The notes beneath the pieces were generated by a model, which worked only from the letters and a program-made list of their open reading frames with translations, was not told the DNA's origin and made no database searches. Both the position numbers and the translations under genes were made by a program. This document shows positions 33,491 through 45,697 of a DNA stretch of 64,000 nt, piece after piece; within the stretch, counting starts at the first letter, position 1, and each line of letters begins with the position of its first letter. Source of the DNA: Erinaceus europaeus (taxonomy: Eukaryota > Chordata > Mammalia > Eulipotyphla > Erinaceidae); contig NC_080166.1 of NCBI RefSeq assembly GCF_950295315.1, forward strand, positions 96,477,141-96,541,140, read 5' to 3'.

Positions 33491-35744
33491 GTCTTCTTTC
33501 CTTGAGTGTCAGGAAAATCTGAACCAAATAGAAGATTGTATGATAGTAGGCTGAACACACCACAAGCCAAAGATGAAAGCATTCCAGCTTATCCACTTAA
33601 CAAAAGTAGTCTTACTTTCTCTTGTGGATATTTGGAGGCAAAATGAAAGATTTTGACCTTTCTACTTATCCCAATCTAAGAGACAGTCCATGTCTCCCTG
33701 ATCTCCCTCTGATTACTCACTATAGTCAACTCTATTCTATGAGCTGTTGACACTTCCTCTGCCCTTTGACTGAGCTCTACTGAATGAGACACTTGTGTTT
33801 CAGTGGCAGAAGTCACACACAGGGCAGCTTGACCATGTTGAGACTTTTTTTTCCCAAGTTCTTAAATTTATAATTAGATGACATGCTCTATTTTACCCAA
33901 GCACTTCATCATCTGGGTTTCTGCTCAAATGCATCTCTGACACACTCCCTTCCTGGCAGGTTCCAATTAGACTTTATTGACCAGAGTTGCCAATGTTGGA
34001 GAAAACACAGGCTGTTCTCTTAGCTGTGACTTTGTTACTCAGTGTGGGTGCTAACGCTGAGAAGGCAATGTGTGGCTTAGTGAGCTGAGGCTGCAGACCC
34101 TTTCTGTTCACAGCTAGAGGGTAATGATTCACTTTTGTGTTGTCAATTTTGTTACCTTCAAGATGGCCATGTTACTGTTGATTTCCCGGAATGCTCAGCA
34201 TAAGAAACAATTAACAAGATTCTACCGCATGACCATGGAAAATGGTTTTTCATTAGTGCTTGGCAAAGTCATTTAGGAAAAATTAAAGCACTTTATTGTT
34301 AGCCTTTCTCTTTCTCTTTCTCTCTCCCTCCCCTGTTCCAACTATTATTTTCAGTATCACTTGAGATAACTCAAGTTCTATAAAGAACATTTTAAATCTT
34401 TGCAGCCCAGATTTCGCCTAACCTGTATACACATATTTAGGGTCAAACATTTAAGAATGGCTATATAACTAGTATTTTCAGATAGTGAAACTTAAACCTC
34501 CTTTTAGATATATTGATCTTAAAAAATATATCTTGTAAAAAGCGTCAGTGGAATTCTGCATTTTAAAACATTTTAATGCTATACGTCTCTGTAACAGTTC
34601 AGCTATGTTTTTCTCTAAGTATAGTTTTTCTCTGATCATTTGTTTGTAATCATAAGATATTCAGGTAAATGAAAAAATAATTTCTAGATTGTCTGACCAA
34701 CATTAAGATTATCTAACTATTAACTTTTCCTAGTACATTCCTCTGCCATTTTTTCCCCTCAGTTGTACAGTCAATAGGCATAGAGAAATAAATTAGTATC
34801 TCTTAACTAGCATGCTTTGATCCCTCTGTGTTAAGATAATTCTGGAGAATTGAGCTGACCAGTTATCATGGCAATGTTTCTCTAACTGTATCTCTCAGCA
34901 TAACTAAGCGTTAGACAGTTTCTTCCTAACTTTACTTTTCTAGCCTCTTTCTCATTTCCACTAGAAAACTTGTCATTTCTATATTCTTCCTCTCCTTCTT
35001 TAAGATAGCAATCTTCTAGTTTCTTGCCAGTTTTACTACCCAGGAATCTTTTCCTCAAAACCATGGAAAACATTTCTTTGGAAAAATATCATCAAGAAAG
35101 ATAGTGGTTCTTGATTCTTAGTCTTTTCTGTGGTAGGGTCCAAACTACCATTAATTACCAATTGGCTTTCCTACTTTCCCCATAGCTTCCTTCATTACTT
35201 CCAGTAGCTTACCTCACAGCTTTAAAACTCTCCTGTCTTTTCTTTAAGTGGAGCTGAAATTAAATTCTCTTCCTTATTGCAAAGTCTATTTTCCCAACTG
35301 CAATCTCCTTGAATAAACTCTTCCATGTCTAACCTCATCTGGTACAATTTCTCTTTGACAACTGATTTACTTTGACTATATTAAAATATATTTTTGAATA
35401 AACTCATCTTTTTCTTCTTTTCTATATGTGGCAGGTAACATTTGAATCTACCAATTGGCTCTGGCCCTGCTTTGATTTTTTTTTTTTTATTCTTGGGTTT
35501 CTTTATATTGTGCTCTGGGATATACACTTGAAGTGTCATGGAATTTTGCTAGATTTGGTTAAATAAAGTCATCATTCTTACTTATTAGCATATAAATGTT
35601 ACCTCATACACAATATCAACAAAGGCCTATATTTATATAACACTTTACAGTATAGAAGACTTGGTAAGTTAAAATATTTCCTTGAATTTATAGAAGTTAT
35701 CTGAAAGCAATGTAGAAAATATTAATAGACACAAAGCACAAAAA
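33491..35744. other. Repeat-poor unique intronic DNA
   Basis: About 2.25 kb, the longest repeat-free stretch in the middle of the window. CTTT-rich patches occur near 34300-34330. No splice-flanked open frame was recognised. Confidence 0.55.
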
Positions 35745-35803
35745 GATCATATATATATGTATGTATACACACACACATACACACATATACACACACATAT
35801 ATT
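35745..35803. repeat. (TA)n/(CA)n compound microsatellite
   Basis: TATATATATGTATGTATACA followed by ACACACA runs. Confidence 0.9.
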
Positions 35804-35804
35804 T

Positions 35805-36058
35805 AATTGCCAGCATGTTTATCAATGGGTATTGGTGCCAAAACTATGAATTCACCACTCCCAGCAGCCATCTTTTTCCATTTATTTATTTTTATTTTTA
35901 TTGGATAGGACAGAGAGATAAGTTGAAAGAGGAGAGTAAGCTAGAGAGGGAGAGAGACAGAGGGACACCTGCAGACCTACTTCACCACTTGTGAAGTCTT
36001 CCCCATGTAGGTGGGGACCAGGGACTTCAACCTGGGTCTTTGTGCTCCTGCACAGAAT
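35805..36058 (-). mobile_element. SINE, family H, head truncated
   Basis: Reverse extended module (GCCAGCATGTTTATCAATGG, GAATTCACCACTCCCAGCAG), body TTATTGGATAGGACAGAGAG and B box ACTTCAACCTGGGTC. The head is lost where L1 sequence begins. Confidence 0.8.
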
Positions 36059-36735
36059 ACATGCCCCAGATCAAATCGATGGGGTTTACAGTTAACAATA
36101 TTTATATGCTTTTCCCAGATTTGGGAGCTACTCTCTTCCTTGATCCAGCTTTCTAGTCCTATTTCCAACTCTGACACCATCTCCCCAACCAACACCTTTG
36201 GTCCACCTGCATGTTAACTGTTGGGACCAGGCAAAATTAGTCATGGGCCCCTTGGAATATACCTAAAATAGACCTACTAGTTTTTTCCACAATGGAGACC
36301 CCAAATCTCATCTGCTATATTATTACCTTTAGGTTCCTGATTATTAATTTATTCTTCTTTATATCTAAATGCTTTTTCAAACACCAAGTTGCAGGTGCTA
36401 CCACGATACCAATCTGACTTCCCTGAGCAACATAGTACGGAGCCTCACCTCCCCAGACCCCTGCCCCACTAAGGGGAAAGAGAGACAGGCTGGGAGTATG
36501 GAGCGACCTGTCAATGCCCATGTTCAGCAGGGAAGCACTTACAGAAGCCAGACCTTCCACCTTCTGCACCCCATAATGATCCTGGGTCCATGCTCCCAGA
36601 GAGACAAAGAATAGGAAAGTTTTCAAGGTAGGGGATGGGATATGGGATTCTGGTGGTGGGAATTGTGTGGAATTTTACCCCTTTTATCCTATGGTCTTGT
36701 TGGTATATATTTTATTTTATAAATAAATTAAAAAA
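36059..36735 (+). mobile_element. 5'-truncated L1, 3'UTR
   Basis: AACTCTGACACCATCTCCCC, TAGTCATGGGCCCCTTGGAA, the ACAGAAGCCAGACCTTCCAC block and the end ATAAATTAAAAAAAAAAAAG. The left boundary is approximate. Confidence 0.88.
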
Positions 36736-36753
36736 AAAAAAGAAATCTTTCTC

Positions 36754-36940
36754 TTGAGCCAGGAGCCACACCTGGCTTAGCGCACATCTTAAAGTGTGCA
36801 AGGACTTGTGTTCCAGCCTCCAGTAGGGAGAGTGGTGAAACAGGGTTGCAGGTGTCTCTCTTCCTCTCTATTTCTCCCTCCTATCTTGATTTCTGGCTAT
36901 CTCTATCCAATAAATAAAGATGACTGAAAAAAGAAAAAAT
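36754..36940 (+). mobile_element. SINE, family B
   Basis: Head CCAGGAGCCACACCTGGCTT, tail ATCCAATAAATAAAGATGAC. Inserted at the tail of the L1, with AAATCTTTCTC (36743-36753) and AAATCTTCCTC (36941-36951) flanking. Confidence 0.88.
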
Positions 36941-36951
36941 AAATCTTCCTC

Positions 36952-38079
36952 CTAAATAAGGATTCCTATAGCCTTTAGAGACTATTTCTGTAGGCATTTT
37001 CTATTTCTAGAGACTGTGTTTTTGGGAAATGACAAGCTTTCAAAATCATACCTAAATATATACAGAAAAATGAAATACTGAGAGTTGTTTTAAATTACCC
37101 CCCCACATTACAGAATAATGAAAATTTTTGTTTAAACATTTCTCTCTTACTGTGAACTAGAGTAGTGCTTATCTAATGAGGAATCTTTGTTCTTTTCAAT
37201 GATCAAATGCTTTAAGAAGTTAAAGGTGAGGGGGAGACAAGAAAGCTCTAATGACTGAGAAAAAGTACTATCTTGGGTCCAAGCACCTAAAGATTCCAAA
37301 CCTCTATGTTGGGATATCACTGTGATTCCATGGAAAGAAATTCACTATAGCATTGGAAAAGTCTTACTGAAACCAAATCCAAAATCTCAAGTCTGAGAAA
37401 GAACAGCATGTGAGGGAAAAAAATAAGTCTTTCCTTTAGAATAAAATATTTAAACCACAAAATGAAGGAGTTGTAAATGACTAGATGTGTTGCCCAAAGA
37501 AGCCAGCATTCCTAATCGTATCTTAGCCTGGTTTCTACAGTATGCACTACAGTACACCTGGAGACTTTAATTATACTCTCACCATTATAGCGTTCCAAGG
37601 ATTTTAAGGGAAATTGCACTCTTAACAGTAAACACATTCATTCGTGGATTCCATCTTCAAATTGGCTGGAGAAAGATGCCAGACTTCAAACAAGAACAGT
37701 TCCAGGAAATAATCACAGAGAAATTGTATGTGGTAGTTCCACCGTATTGATTAAAGTGATCAACTCAGAACACACAAAAGTGAAATTATTCTCCAGTCTC
37801 CTGAAAAAAAAATCTAATTTGTCTTAGGTTTTCTCCACACTATGAAACTCATTCATAACTATTTGCCTTTTTAGTCACCTTTTCTGGGAACTATGACAAT
37901 AGAGGCATGTACAAGTTTTTCGAGCTCTTATTCCTAGCAGCTACTGTCAAGGTAAATTTTTATGAAGCTGGTTGGCAATACTTGGGAAATATTATCATGA
38001 AATACCATTATAAAATTTGTCATAAAATTGTTTTCATGATTTCAGTGGACAGTTTTGAATAAAAAAAATAATCCAGAAC
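36952..38079. other. Repeat-poor unique intronic DNA
   Basis: About 1.1 kb with no recognised repeat or exon. Confidence 0.5.
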
Positions 38080-38325
38080 TCAAGAGATGACTTGACAGGT
38101 ATGAGATGCTAGAATCTTAGTATCAATCCCCAGTACCACATAAGAGTACTGTAGACAGCACTGAGAGATCTCCATGGGCAGTGGAATTGTGTCTGGTGTC
38201 TCTTCCTCTCTCTCAAATTAACTTATAGAATAGAAATCGGGTTGCCTAGGCATCTCTGTGGCATTAGAATGAACAAGGGTCTGGGTTCACCTCCTGATAC
38301 TGTATTACATTCCATCCGGATATAA
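38080..38325 (+). mobile_element. SINE relics, family C type
   Basis: Two diverged pieces: 38086-38220 (AAGAGATGACTTGACAGGTA, CAATCCCCAGTACCACA) and 38236-38325 (CTAGGCATCTCTGTGGCATT, GGGTTCACCTCCTG). They may be two elements. Confidence 0.5.
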
Positions 38326-38649
38326 TTCCAATTGAAAAGATATATTTGTATCATTTTCTGCTACATTTCTGACACCATCACTGAACACTAAATTCCAAGA
38401 CCTGGTTCTGCTTGCTCACTGGTATGTAGAACTACTAAAAGCAGTATTTAAAAAATGTCAAGTAAATCACACTTAATGAAGGAGACAGACCAAATGGCTG
38501 AGACAACAGAATTTGACAGGAAGTGCAAACTGGTGAAGATCAGAAGGAACACGAGATGTAAAGAGGAGTGGCCAAGTGACAGACAGAACAGGAAAGTCAG
38601 CAGTGGCCATATAGCTTAGCATCCTGATACTTAATATTTTAGAAGTTTT

Positions 38650-38775
38650 ATTACTTTATTTTTAATGATAGATAGATAGACAGACAGACATCAGAGTACA
38701 GGTTTATGGTAGCGCTGATGACTAAACCTGGATCTCAGGTATGAGGCTCCTACACTTAGGCTATGCCCCCAGCCC
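38650..38775 (-). mobile_element. SINE, family C
   Basis: Tail side TTTTTAATGATAGATAGATA with a GATA/GACA run, then AGTACAGGTTTATGGTAGCG and a head ending TATGCCCCCAGCCC. Confidence 0.65.
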
Positions 38776-38831
38776 TAATACTTTAAAGGTGCTAAGCAAA
38801 TATTTTTGCTAAATTCATATTCCCCTAGGAT

Positions 38832-39135
38832 TATAGGAGCAGGTGATGTCTCACCTGGTAGATCGCATGTGTTAGCATATGAGGGCCAGGGCTCAAGTCC
38901 TGGTTCCTCACTTATAGGAAGGGAGCTTCAAGAGCAGGTCTGCAAGTGTGTTTTCTTTTCCCTGTGTTTTTCAGTCCCTCTTTCTGTTTCTTTTCATCAC
39001 TCTGTTTCCTATCCTCTATGAAAAAGAATGAAAAGGAAAAGAAAAAATATATAATAAAGCCTTCAGGAATAGTGGCAACAACAAGATACAGAGTCCTAGC
39101 AATAATCCTGGTAACAAAAACAAAAAGAAAAATCA
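38832..39135 (+). mobile_element. SINE, family H with B-like head
   Basis: Head GCAGGTGATGTCTCACCTGG, B box AGGGCTCAAGTCCTGG, then the extended module CAGGAATAGTGGCAACAAC and CTAGCAATAATCCTGGTAAC. CCCTAGGAT and CCCTAGAAT flank it. Confidence 0.85.
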
Positions 39136-39590
39136 CCCTAGAATCAGAGAAAAATATACATTTCTGATAAAAAGTCTCACTGGTTATCTACTTGTTACCA
39201 AATGAGACCTGCATAACTGAAATTAAAAATTCTGCCTGGACATCATTTCTGTCCATCTTCTGTCTTAGTAAACTACCTACATGTGGCAGAGAACTTGACC
39301 CATTGTATAGGTTTAACAAGCATTCATTAAATTAGCCATTAAATGAATGAGAGTTCATTTAAAAATAAATCTGAACACTGCATGAAAGCTATTCACTTAA
39401 AGCACAGATGGAGAAACAGAATACAACTATATAAATGGCACTCACAAACTTGCTTCTTTAAACTTAAAGACCCGCAATAGACACTGTTAGAATTAGCCTC
39501 CTAGAACTAATGTTTTCAGTCACTGATGTAACACCCACCCTGCACTATGTCTGCCTCTCTGACTTGAAGAACAGTTAATAAGTGGTGCAT
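39136..39590. other. Unique intronic DNA
   Basis: No repeat or exon recognised. Confidence 0.45.
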
Positions 39591-39599
39591 GCTAAGTTC

Positions 39600-39712
39600 C
39601 ATCTCCAGGTGTTTATTCAGCTCTGGCTGATAGTGGTGATTCTGGGACTCTAGAGACTCAGGCATGATATATATATTTGCATAACCATTACACTATTTAC
39701 CCTGCCCCCATC
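39600..39712 (-). mobile_element. SINE fragment, family C
   Basis: CAGCTCTGGCTGATAGTGGT, then CTCAGGCATGATATATATAT and AACCATTACACTATTTACCC, matching the reverse head of family C. Confidence 0.7.
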
Positions 39713-39765
39713 TCCAGAATTAAAGATTGAAGTAAAGACAATCAGAAATCAAATCCCTTTATAAG

Positions 39766-39960
39766 AATTAAAAATTCTTTGTTTGTTGGTTATGACTGGG
39801 ATTTCACTGTTCCAGGCTGACTTTTTCAGATAGAAAAGACAGGGAGAAAATGACAGACACCATGATAGTGACACTTCCTTTAATACAGTGGAGTTGGGGG
39901 TCAATCCTTGACCATGACAAAGCCAGGACATCACACAAGTGAGTTTTCTTGCCAGCTCTT
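39766..39960 (-). mobile_element. SINE, family D
   Basis: TTTTTCAGATAGAAAAGACA, GACACTTCCTTTAATACAGT and a degenerate head ending GTTTTCTTGCCAGCTC. Confidence 0.65.
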
Positions 39961-40227
39961 CCTTAAATTAATAATGCTGCTTTTTAGAATTAATAGTCCT
40001 TAATTTCTTTGGGGAAAAAGACATGAAGTCATGGGGACTAAAATGAAAAAGTGCTTTATAGAAATAAATGAGGAATACAGACCACTATCATTTTTAAAGG
40101 GTTTCTGACATCTAGAAGTACTTAGTTGAGCAGCTGAGAGCAGAACTATTTATAAAATAATAGTTCATTTTATTTTAAAAAATACTTTAACAAATTTTAA
40201 GAATCTATCACTACCTATTTATTTGTA

Positions 40228-40433
40228 ATTGGTTTTATTTTTATTTTACTATTGGATAGAGTCAGAAACTGAAAAGAGAAGGGAGACAGAGAGGGAAAGA
40301 GACAGAGAGACATCTTCAGCCCTGCTTTTTCACTTGTGAAGCTTTCCCCCTGCAGGTGGGGACCAGGGGCTTGAACCTGGGTCCTTGCACACCATAATAT
40401 GTGCTTAACCAGGTAGATCACCACCTGCCCCCA
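40228..40433 (-). mobile_element. SINE, family B
   Basis: CTATTGGATAGAGTCAGAAA, TTTTCACTTGTGAAGC, GACCAGGGGCTTGAACCTGG and head GATCACCACCTGCCCCC. Confidence 0.85.
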
Positions 40434-40554
40434 TTGTTTCATTTTCTAATGTTAGTGTTTTATTTAGCTCTTCCAAGTTTTTTTTTGTTTTTTTCTATAC
40501 ATGCTACATGTGAATGAAATGATATGTTTGTCTTATTCTGTTTGCTTTGTCCTT

Positions 40555-40705
40555 TCTTTAGACAGAGATGGAGAAGCACATAGAGAAAAACCACAGCACT
40601 GAAGTGTCCTTTGATGAGGTGGGGACTGAACTTGAACCTATATTCCTATGTCAAGCACATGGCAAAGCAGTCAGTGTACTACCCAAGTTACCTATTTTTT
40701 CAATC
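40555..40705 (-). mobile_element. SINE, family D
   Basis: CTTTAGACAGAGATGGAGAA, CAGCACTGAAGTGTCCTTTG and GCAAAGCAGTCAGTGTACTA. Confidence 0.65.
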
Positions 40706-40844
40706 TAGTGTTATTGTTTTAAAGGCAAACTCTTTTAGTGTGTGTAAATACTCATAACAAGAGCCTACCATTAAGAATAAAAGAGTTGTGAGCATCAATT
40801 CTGTACCAGTATTTACTAAGTAGAAATATTTTTAAAGAAACTTT

Positions 40845-41094
40845 ATTTTTTATTGTTGTAGTTATTATTGTTGTTGTTATTGATGTCTTTGCTGTTGGAT
40901 AGGATAGAGAGAAATGGAGAGAGGAGGGAAAGACAGAGAGAGGGAGAGAAGGACAGACAGCTGCAGACCTGCTTCACCTCTTGTGAAGTGACTCCCCTGC
41001 AGGTGGGGAGGCGGAGGCTCGAACTGTGATCTTTATGCCAGTTCTTGCATTCTGCGCCATGTGCACTTAACCTGCTGCACTACTGCTGACTCCC
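40845..41094 (-). mobile_element. SINE, family A
   Basis: TGTTGGATAGGATAGAGAGA, CTGCTTCACCTCTTGTGAAG, head CTGCGCCATGTGCACTTAAC. AAGAAACTTT and AAGATACTTT flank it. Confidence 0.88.
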
Positions 41095-41160
41095 AAGATA
41101 CTTTTTAAAGTAAGCACTTTTTTTTAAATGTAATTTTAAAAGTTAATTAATTAATCTTAT

Positions 41161-41406
41161 TTTTCTTCTTTTTTATTTTCTACCAGGGTTACCACTGGGA
41201 CTTGGTGTCTGCATGACTCCACCATTTTTGGAGGCCATTCTCTCCCATTTCTTTCTTTGTGACAAGGATGAGAGACAGAGTGAAAGAGAGCAACTTGAAG
41301 TAACTGTTCCACTGCTTGTGAAGCTTTCTTCCCTGCAGAAAGTGAGGATTTGAGCCCAGGTTCTCTTGTAACTGTGTGTTATGCCAGGTTAGCCACCACT
41401 CAACCA
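41161..41406 (-). mobile_element. SINE, family H, diverged
   Basis: ACCAGGGTTACCACTGGGAC and ACTCCACCATTTTTGGAGGC are the reverse of the extended module; the B-type head follows with GCCACCACTCAACCAC. Confidence 0.75.
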
Positions 41407-41423
41407 CTAATTAATTTTTATTT

Positions 41424-41451
41424 TTGAGCGAAAGAGAGAGGGAGGGAGGGA

Positions 41452-41495
<44 letters not shown>

Positions 41496-41585
41496 AAGAG
41501 ACTCAAAAACCATTTAGCTCTGACATTTGTGGTATCAAGGACTTGGGACCTCATGCATGCAAGTCCTGTGCTCTGCTTTTGTGAA
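41424..41585 (-). mobile_element. (GA)n with a family C/D SINE remnant
   Basis: GGGA and GA repeats at 41433-41490 adjoin CCATTTAGCTCTGACATTTG and GGACTTGGGACCTCATGCAT, a reverse tRNA-like fragment. Confidence 0.65.
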
Positions 41586-42069
41586 ATTTTTATTTTTCAC
41601 CTGGAAACCCTAAGTGAGATTGTGGAATTATTTTGAAATATATATAATTTAGTCTCACTAATTTGAAAAATAGCTTCCCTTGTGAGTATATTTGAAACAG
41701 GAGGCGGCTTCATATTCTTACACCTTGTAAATTTAACAATTTTTCTTGCACTATACCAAGTTGCTGTGACATTTTAAGTAAATGGAGGAAACAATATAAA
41801 CACCTTACAACAAATAAATAACATAAGGTATCATATCTAATTTGTATTTATATACTATTTAGAATAAAATTAATGTTCACATAAAATGCTCTTTCAAAGC
41901 TGTTGGCAATTTTCATTAAAAAAGAAAAGAAAGACTATATTTTTCTCATGTAAGTAATCAAGTAATACCTCTAAAGGATTTAGAGAAAGGAGTACTAGTT
42001 ATTAGTACTAGTACTAGTTATTTTAAAAATAACTACATTCAATTCATAATTCTAACTCACACAAAACAC
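41586..42069. other. Unique intronic DNA
   Basis: AT-rich. A short AGTACTAGTT-type direct repeat lies near 41990-42020. No other feature is seen. Confidence 0.45.
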
Positions 42070-42750
42070 CATGGCATATTTTTTTAGTTTACATTTTTAT
42101 TAGTGATTTACTATTTATTTACAAAATTATGAGATAATAGGGGTGTAATTCCACACTGTTTCGACCATCAGAGTTCCGTGTTCCCATTCCTTCCACTGGA
42201 AACTGCAGTGGTTTTTCTAAGGTCATAGTTATGGGTTGACTATTATTTTTATAACTATCTATCTGTGTATCTTTTTTTTTTTTTTTTTGCCACCAGGGTT
42301 ATCACTGGGGCTTGGTGACAGCACTATTTGCTGCTCCTGTGCCCAGTTTTCAAATTTTATTGGATAGGGCAGAGAGAAATTGAGAGAGAAGGAGAGATAG
42401 GAAGAGAGAAAGACAAACACCTCAGACTTGCTCCACCACTTATGAAGTGACCCCCTGTAGGTGGGGAACCGGGTGCTAGAACACTGATACTCATGCAGGT
42501 CCTTGTGCTTAGTACTATGTGTATTTAACTCTTTAATCCAGTGCATCACTGCCCGGCTCCCTCTAATAATTTTTTCTCCTATGGTCTTGCCTTCTCTTCC
42601 TTTCAAAATCACACCTATACCTATTCCTACTTCTTAGTGCCTTTCCTTTTTTTTTTTTTTCCTATTCTATTTCAGGGCCGTGATGGAATTGGGGTTCAGA
42701 GCTCCCTAGTCATCTTCCCCTACACAATTCTTTTTGGGGTGCAAATAGTG
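42070..42750 (-). mobile_element. L1 3'UTR, reverse strand, split by a SINE
   Basis: Left part 42070-42259 (ATTATGAGATAATAGGGGTG, TTCTAAGGTCATAGTTATGG) and right part 42563-42750 (CTATGGTCTTGCCTTCTCTT, GTGATGGAATTGGGGTTCAG) are reverse complements of the 3'UTR at 44895-45384. A family H SINE lies between them. Confidence 0.85.
42265..42562 (-). mobile_element. SINE, family H, nested in L1
   Basis: GCCACCAGGGTTATCACTGG, TTTTATTGGATAGGGCAGAG, GGGGAACCGGGTGCTAGAAC and head GCATCACTGCCCGGCTCCC. A T17-18 run (reverse A tail) begins near 42271. Confidence 0.88.
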
Positions 42751-42879
42751 ATATGTTTTAAGAGCAAAATGAGTTTGAGTCAGAAATTTCAGACTGAGGT
42801 TTTTATTTATAAATAAAAATATAAACACTCTGAGGTATTTATTTATATGCTTCATTGAATAAAGAAGAAAATTTTTTTT

Positions 42880-42972
42880 TTGGGGGGAGGCACTATAGCT
42901 CTGTGACAGAGTGCATGCCTTGCATATTTGTAGCCTGGGGTTCAATCTTTGCCACCACATTCTGAAAGAAGT
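42880..42972 (+). mobile_element. SINE fragment, family C
   Basis: GGCACTATAGCTCTGTGACA and GCCTGGGGTTCAATCTTTGC; only the tRNA-like part is present. Confidence 0.6.
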
Positions 42973-43127
42973 AAAAACTTTCATGAACTGAAACTTTCTG
43001 TTATTATTTTAAAATGTAGAGTTACAAGGAAGAATTAGATCCAAATAATTTCCTTTGATAAGCAAAAGTAGCTGACACAATTAAATAATTTTTGTCTTTC
43101 TTTTCCTTTTCTTTTTTCTTCTTCTTT

Positions 43128-43243
43128 TCTTTTTTAACCATAACACAGTTCAGCTCTAGCCTATAGTAGTTCTGGGGATAGAACCCTTTGTGCCTCAGGC
43201 ATGGAAGTCTATTTGCAAAACCATTACACTATCTCCATAGCCC
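43128..43243 (-). mobile_element. SINE, family C
   Basis: ACAGTTCAGCTCTAGCCTAT, GGGGATAGAACCCTTTGTGC and ACCATTACACTATCTCCATA. Confidence 0.75.
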
Positions 43244-43540
43244 TGTTATTTGTCTTTAATGCCACATTGCAGGTGAGAAGTTTCATTGTTAGTTCTCAGA
43301 GTCAGCATTGGAAAACTATGGGAAAAGGAGAGACCTAACAAAATATCATTTCTAACTCCAAAATCATACTGAAATAGCTCCAAAAGCAGGGTTAGATTCA
43401 TTGTGTTGTTTCCATTAAAAAGAAATCAGATGTTTTCAGCTTCATGAGAATTTTGTAGAATCATCATCCAGACCTATTTGTACACACCAAGAGATCCTGT
43501 GAGCAGAGAATGAGTTGAAATATAACTATTAGTACAAACA

Positions 43541-43766
43541 TTTTATTTATTTTTAATGAAAGATAGATACAGAGTGAGATAGGAAGAGGGACAGTGCAAG
43601 AGATACAGATGAGACAGAGAAATAGAGACAGAGAGAGGAAGAGAAAAAGACAGAGACCAGAGCACTGCTCAGTTCTGGCTTAAGGTGGTGCTGGGAATCG
43701 AACCTGGGACTTCAGAGACTGAGGCCTGAGTCTTTTGCAGAACCTTTCTGCTGTCTCCCCAGCCGC
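43541..43766 (-). mobile_element. SINE, family C, long form
   Basis: A purine-rich body (AGAGTGAGATAGGAAGAGGG) precedes the conserved GACCAGAGCACTGCTCAGTT, GGGAATCGAACCTGGGACTT and TGCTGTCTCCCCAGCC. It is the most complete family C copy here. Confidence 0.85.
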
Positions 43767-44417
43767 CCAAAGTCAAACTGACCGTATTCTTTACACAGAA
43801 GAATTCTAGCATATAGAATTTTTGTATGTGTCCTTTAAAATTCTGCCACTTGTCTAAATTTACTATTTAAAAACCTTTTTTTAAGTTCACAAGTGACGAT
43901 GGAACTGCCAACATGAAAGAGAAGGATAGTCTATTCTGGGAATTATTTATTGGTATAACTAAGAGTCTAATTAAATAATGACTTCATTTCACCAAGATCC
44001 CATGATAAGAATCAATATCCAGACCACTGATGTTGCATTAATTTGCCCCTGTCATCATTAAATCTTGTCACAGTCGCACCTTCCTGATGCCTTCAATTAA
44101 CCTTGAGTACAAATATAAGTTAAAAATAAAAGCACAGAAAATATTCTCTGTTGGAATAATAAGTAAGAAGAACAAACTTCTCTCACCTGCTTTGATCTGG
44201 GTGGTACTATATTTTGCAAAATTACAAAGAAATAACAAATGCATACTAAGTCATCATATTGTGTATTTAAATGTAAAGTTTCACTTGTCAGTTATACTTC
44301 AATATAGCCAGAGACAAAAAAGATAAATAAAAAGTACTATCTTTAGAGAAAAGCTACTTAATTAAGTTCATCTAATCAGAGGAAAGCTACATTTTAATGT
44401 CAACAAACTGTATTCTT
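43767..44417. other. Unique intronic DNA
   Basis: No repeat or exon recognised. Confidence 0.45.
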
Positions 44418-44432
44418 CTACTTCACTTTCTT

Positions 44433-44780
44433 TTTTTTTTTCCTCCAGGGTTATTGCTGGGCTCGGTGCCTGCACCATGAATCCACCGCTCCTGGAGGCC
44501 ATTTTTCCCCCTTTTTGTTGCCCTAGTTGTTGCAGCCTCGTTGCGGTTATTATTGCCATTGTTGACGTTGCTTTGTTGTTGGATAGGACAGAGAGAAATG
44601 GAGAGAGGAGGGGAAGACAGAGAGAAGGGGAGAGAAAGATAGATACCTGCAGACCTGCTTCACCGCCTGTGAAGTGACTCCCCTGCAGGTAGGGGGCCGG
44701 GGGCTCGAACCTGGATCCTTAAGCCGGTCCTGTGCTTTGCGCCACGTGCACTTAACCCACTGCGCCACCGCCCGACCCCC
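44433..44780 (-). mobile_element. SINE, family H with A-type head, full length
   Basis: At 348 bases it is the longest SINE here. The reverse extended module (CCTCCAGGGTTATTGCTGGG, TGAATCCACCGCTCCTGGAG) joins a complete family A body and head (GGGGGCTCGAACCTGGATCC, GCGCCACCGCCCGACCCCC). CTACTTCACTTTCTT (44418-44432) and CTACTTTACTTTCTT (44781-44795) flank it. Confidence 0.93.
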
Positions 44781-44894
44781 CTACTTTACTTTCTTATCTT
44801 ACATGTTATTATGATAAATTTTGATTCTAGTGATTAATATTAAACTTTAAATAAAATTGACACAAAAAATAAAATATACAAAATCAAGTTTGTT

Positions 44895-45384
44895 CAGGTT
44901 ACGGGTATGAATCAACCTGCCAATGCCTATGTCCTGCAGAGAAGCAATTACAGAAGCCAGAACTCCCACTTTCTGCACCTCAGAAAGAATTTTGGTTCAC
45001 ACTGCCATGGGGGAGAAGTCAAAGGGGGGAGATGACCAGATGGCTCTGAACTCCAACTTATCAGGACCAGAAGAAAGAAGAGGAAAAAAGAAGGGGAATT
45101 TGGATGTAGTAATAGGTGTATGTGTGACTTGGAAAGGAAGAGAAAATGGAACCATAGGGGAAAAAGGGGGGGCAAATATATACAAATATAGACAGATAGT
45201 TATAGAAATAATACTTAACCCTACATCTGCAGTCTTAATAGTACTGCTATGGCTTACAATGGAGGGATTGGGGATTCAGAATTCTGGTGGTGAGAACAGT
45301 ATGGTTTGTACCCATGTTATCTTGTAATTTTGTAAATCAATATTAAAACACTAATAAAAAGTTTAAAATAAATAAAAACATTAA
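44895..45384 (+). mobile_element. 5'-truncated L1, 3'UTR, older subfamily
   Basis: GCAATTACAGAAGCCAGAAC, AGGACCAGAAGAAAGAAGAG, GACAGATAGTTATAGAAATA and tail AATAAATAAAAACATTAAA. The exact 15-bp duplication AAAATCAAGTTTGTT lies at 44880-44894 and 45385-45399. Confidence 0.93.
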
Positions 45385-45399
45385 AAAATCAAGTTTGTT

Positions 45400-45640
45400 G
45401 ATTTAATACTGTATCTACAAAATCAATGACGCCTAGCCTATATTATATACACAAACATAGTAAGACCATAAACACAGCTTACCTATCAAATGTAATGTAT
45501 ATTAATTGAGCTATAGTTGTATAAACAAGTGGGTTATATCTGTATGTCTGTATAGACACACACCATATGTCAAAATATAGTTGTGCATTTTTATCTGTTA
45601 TATATATAAACTATGCAAATATACAAAGCTAGTTGCATGG
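45400..45640. other. Unique intronic DNA
   Basis: AT-rich sequence leading into a compound microsatellite. No feature seen. Confidence 0.4.
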
Positions 45641-45641
45641 T

Positions 45642-45697
<56 letters not shown>

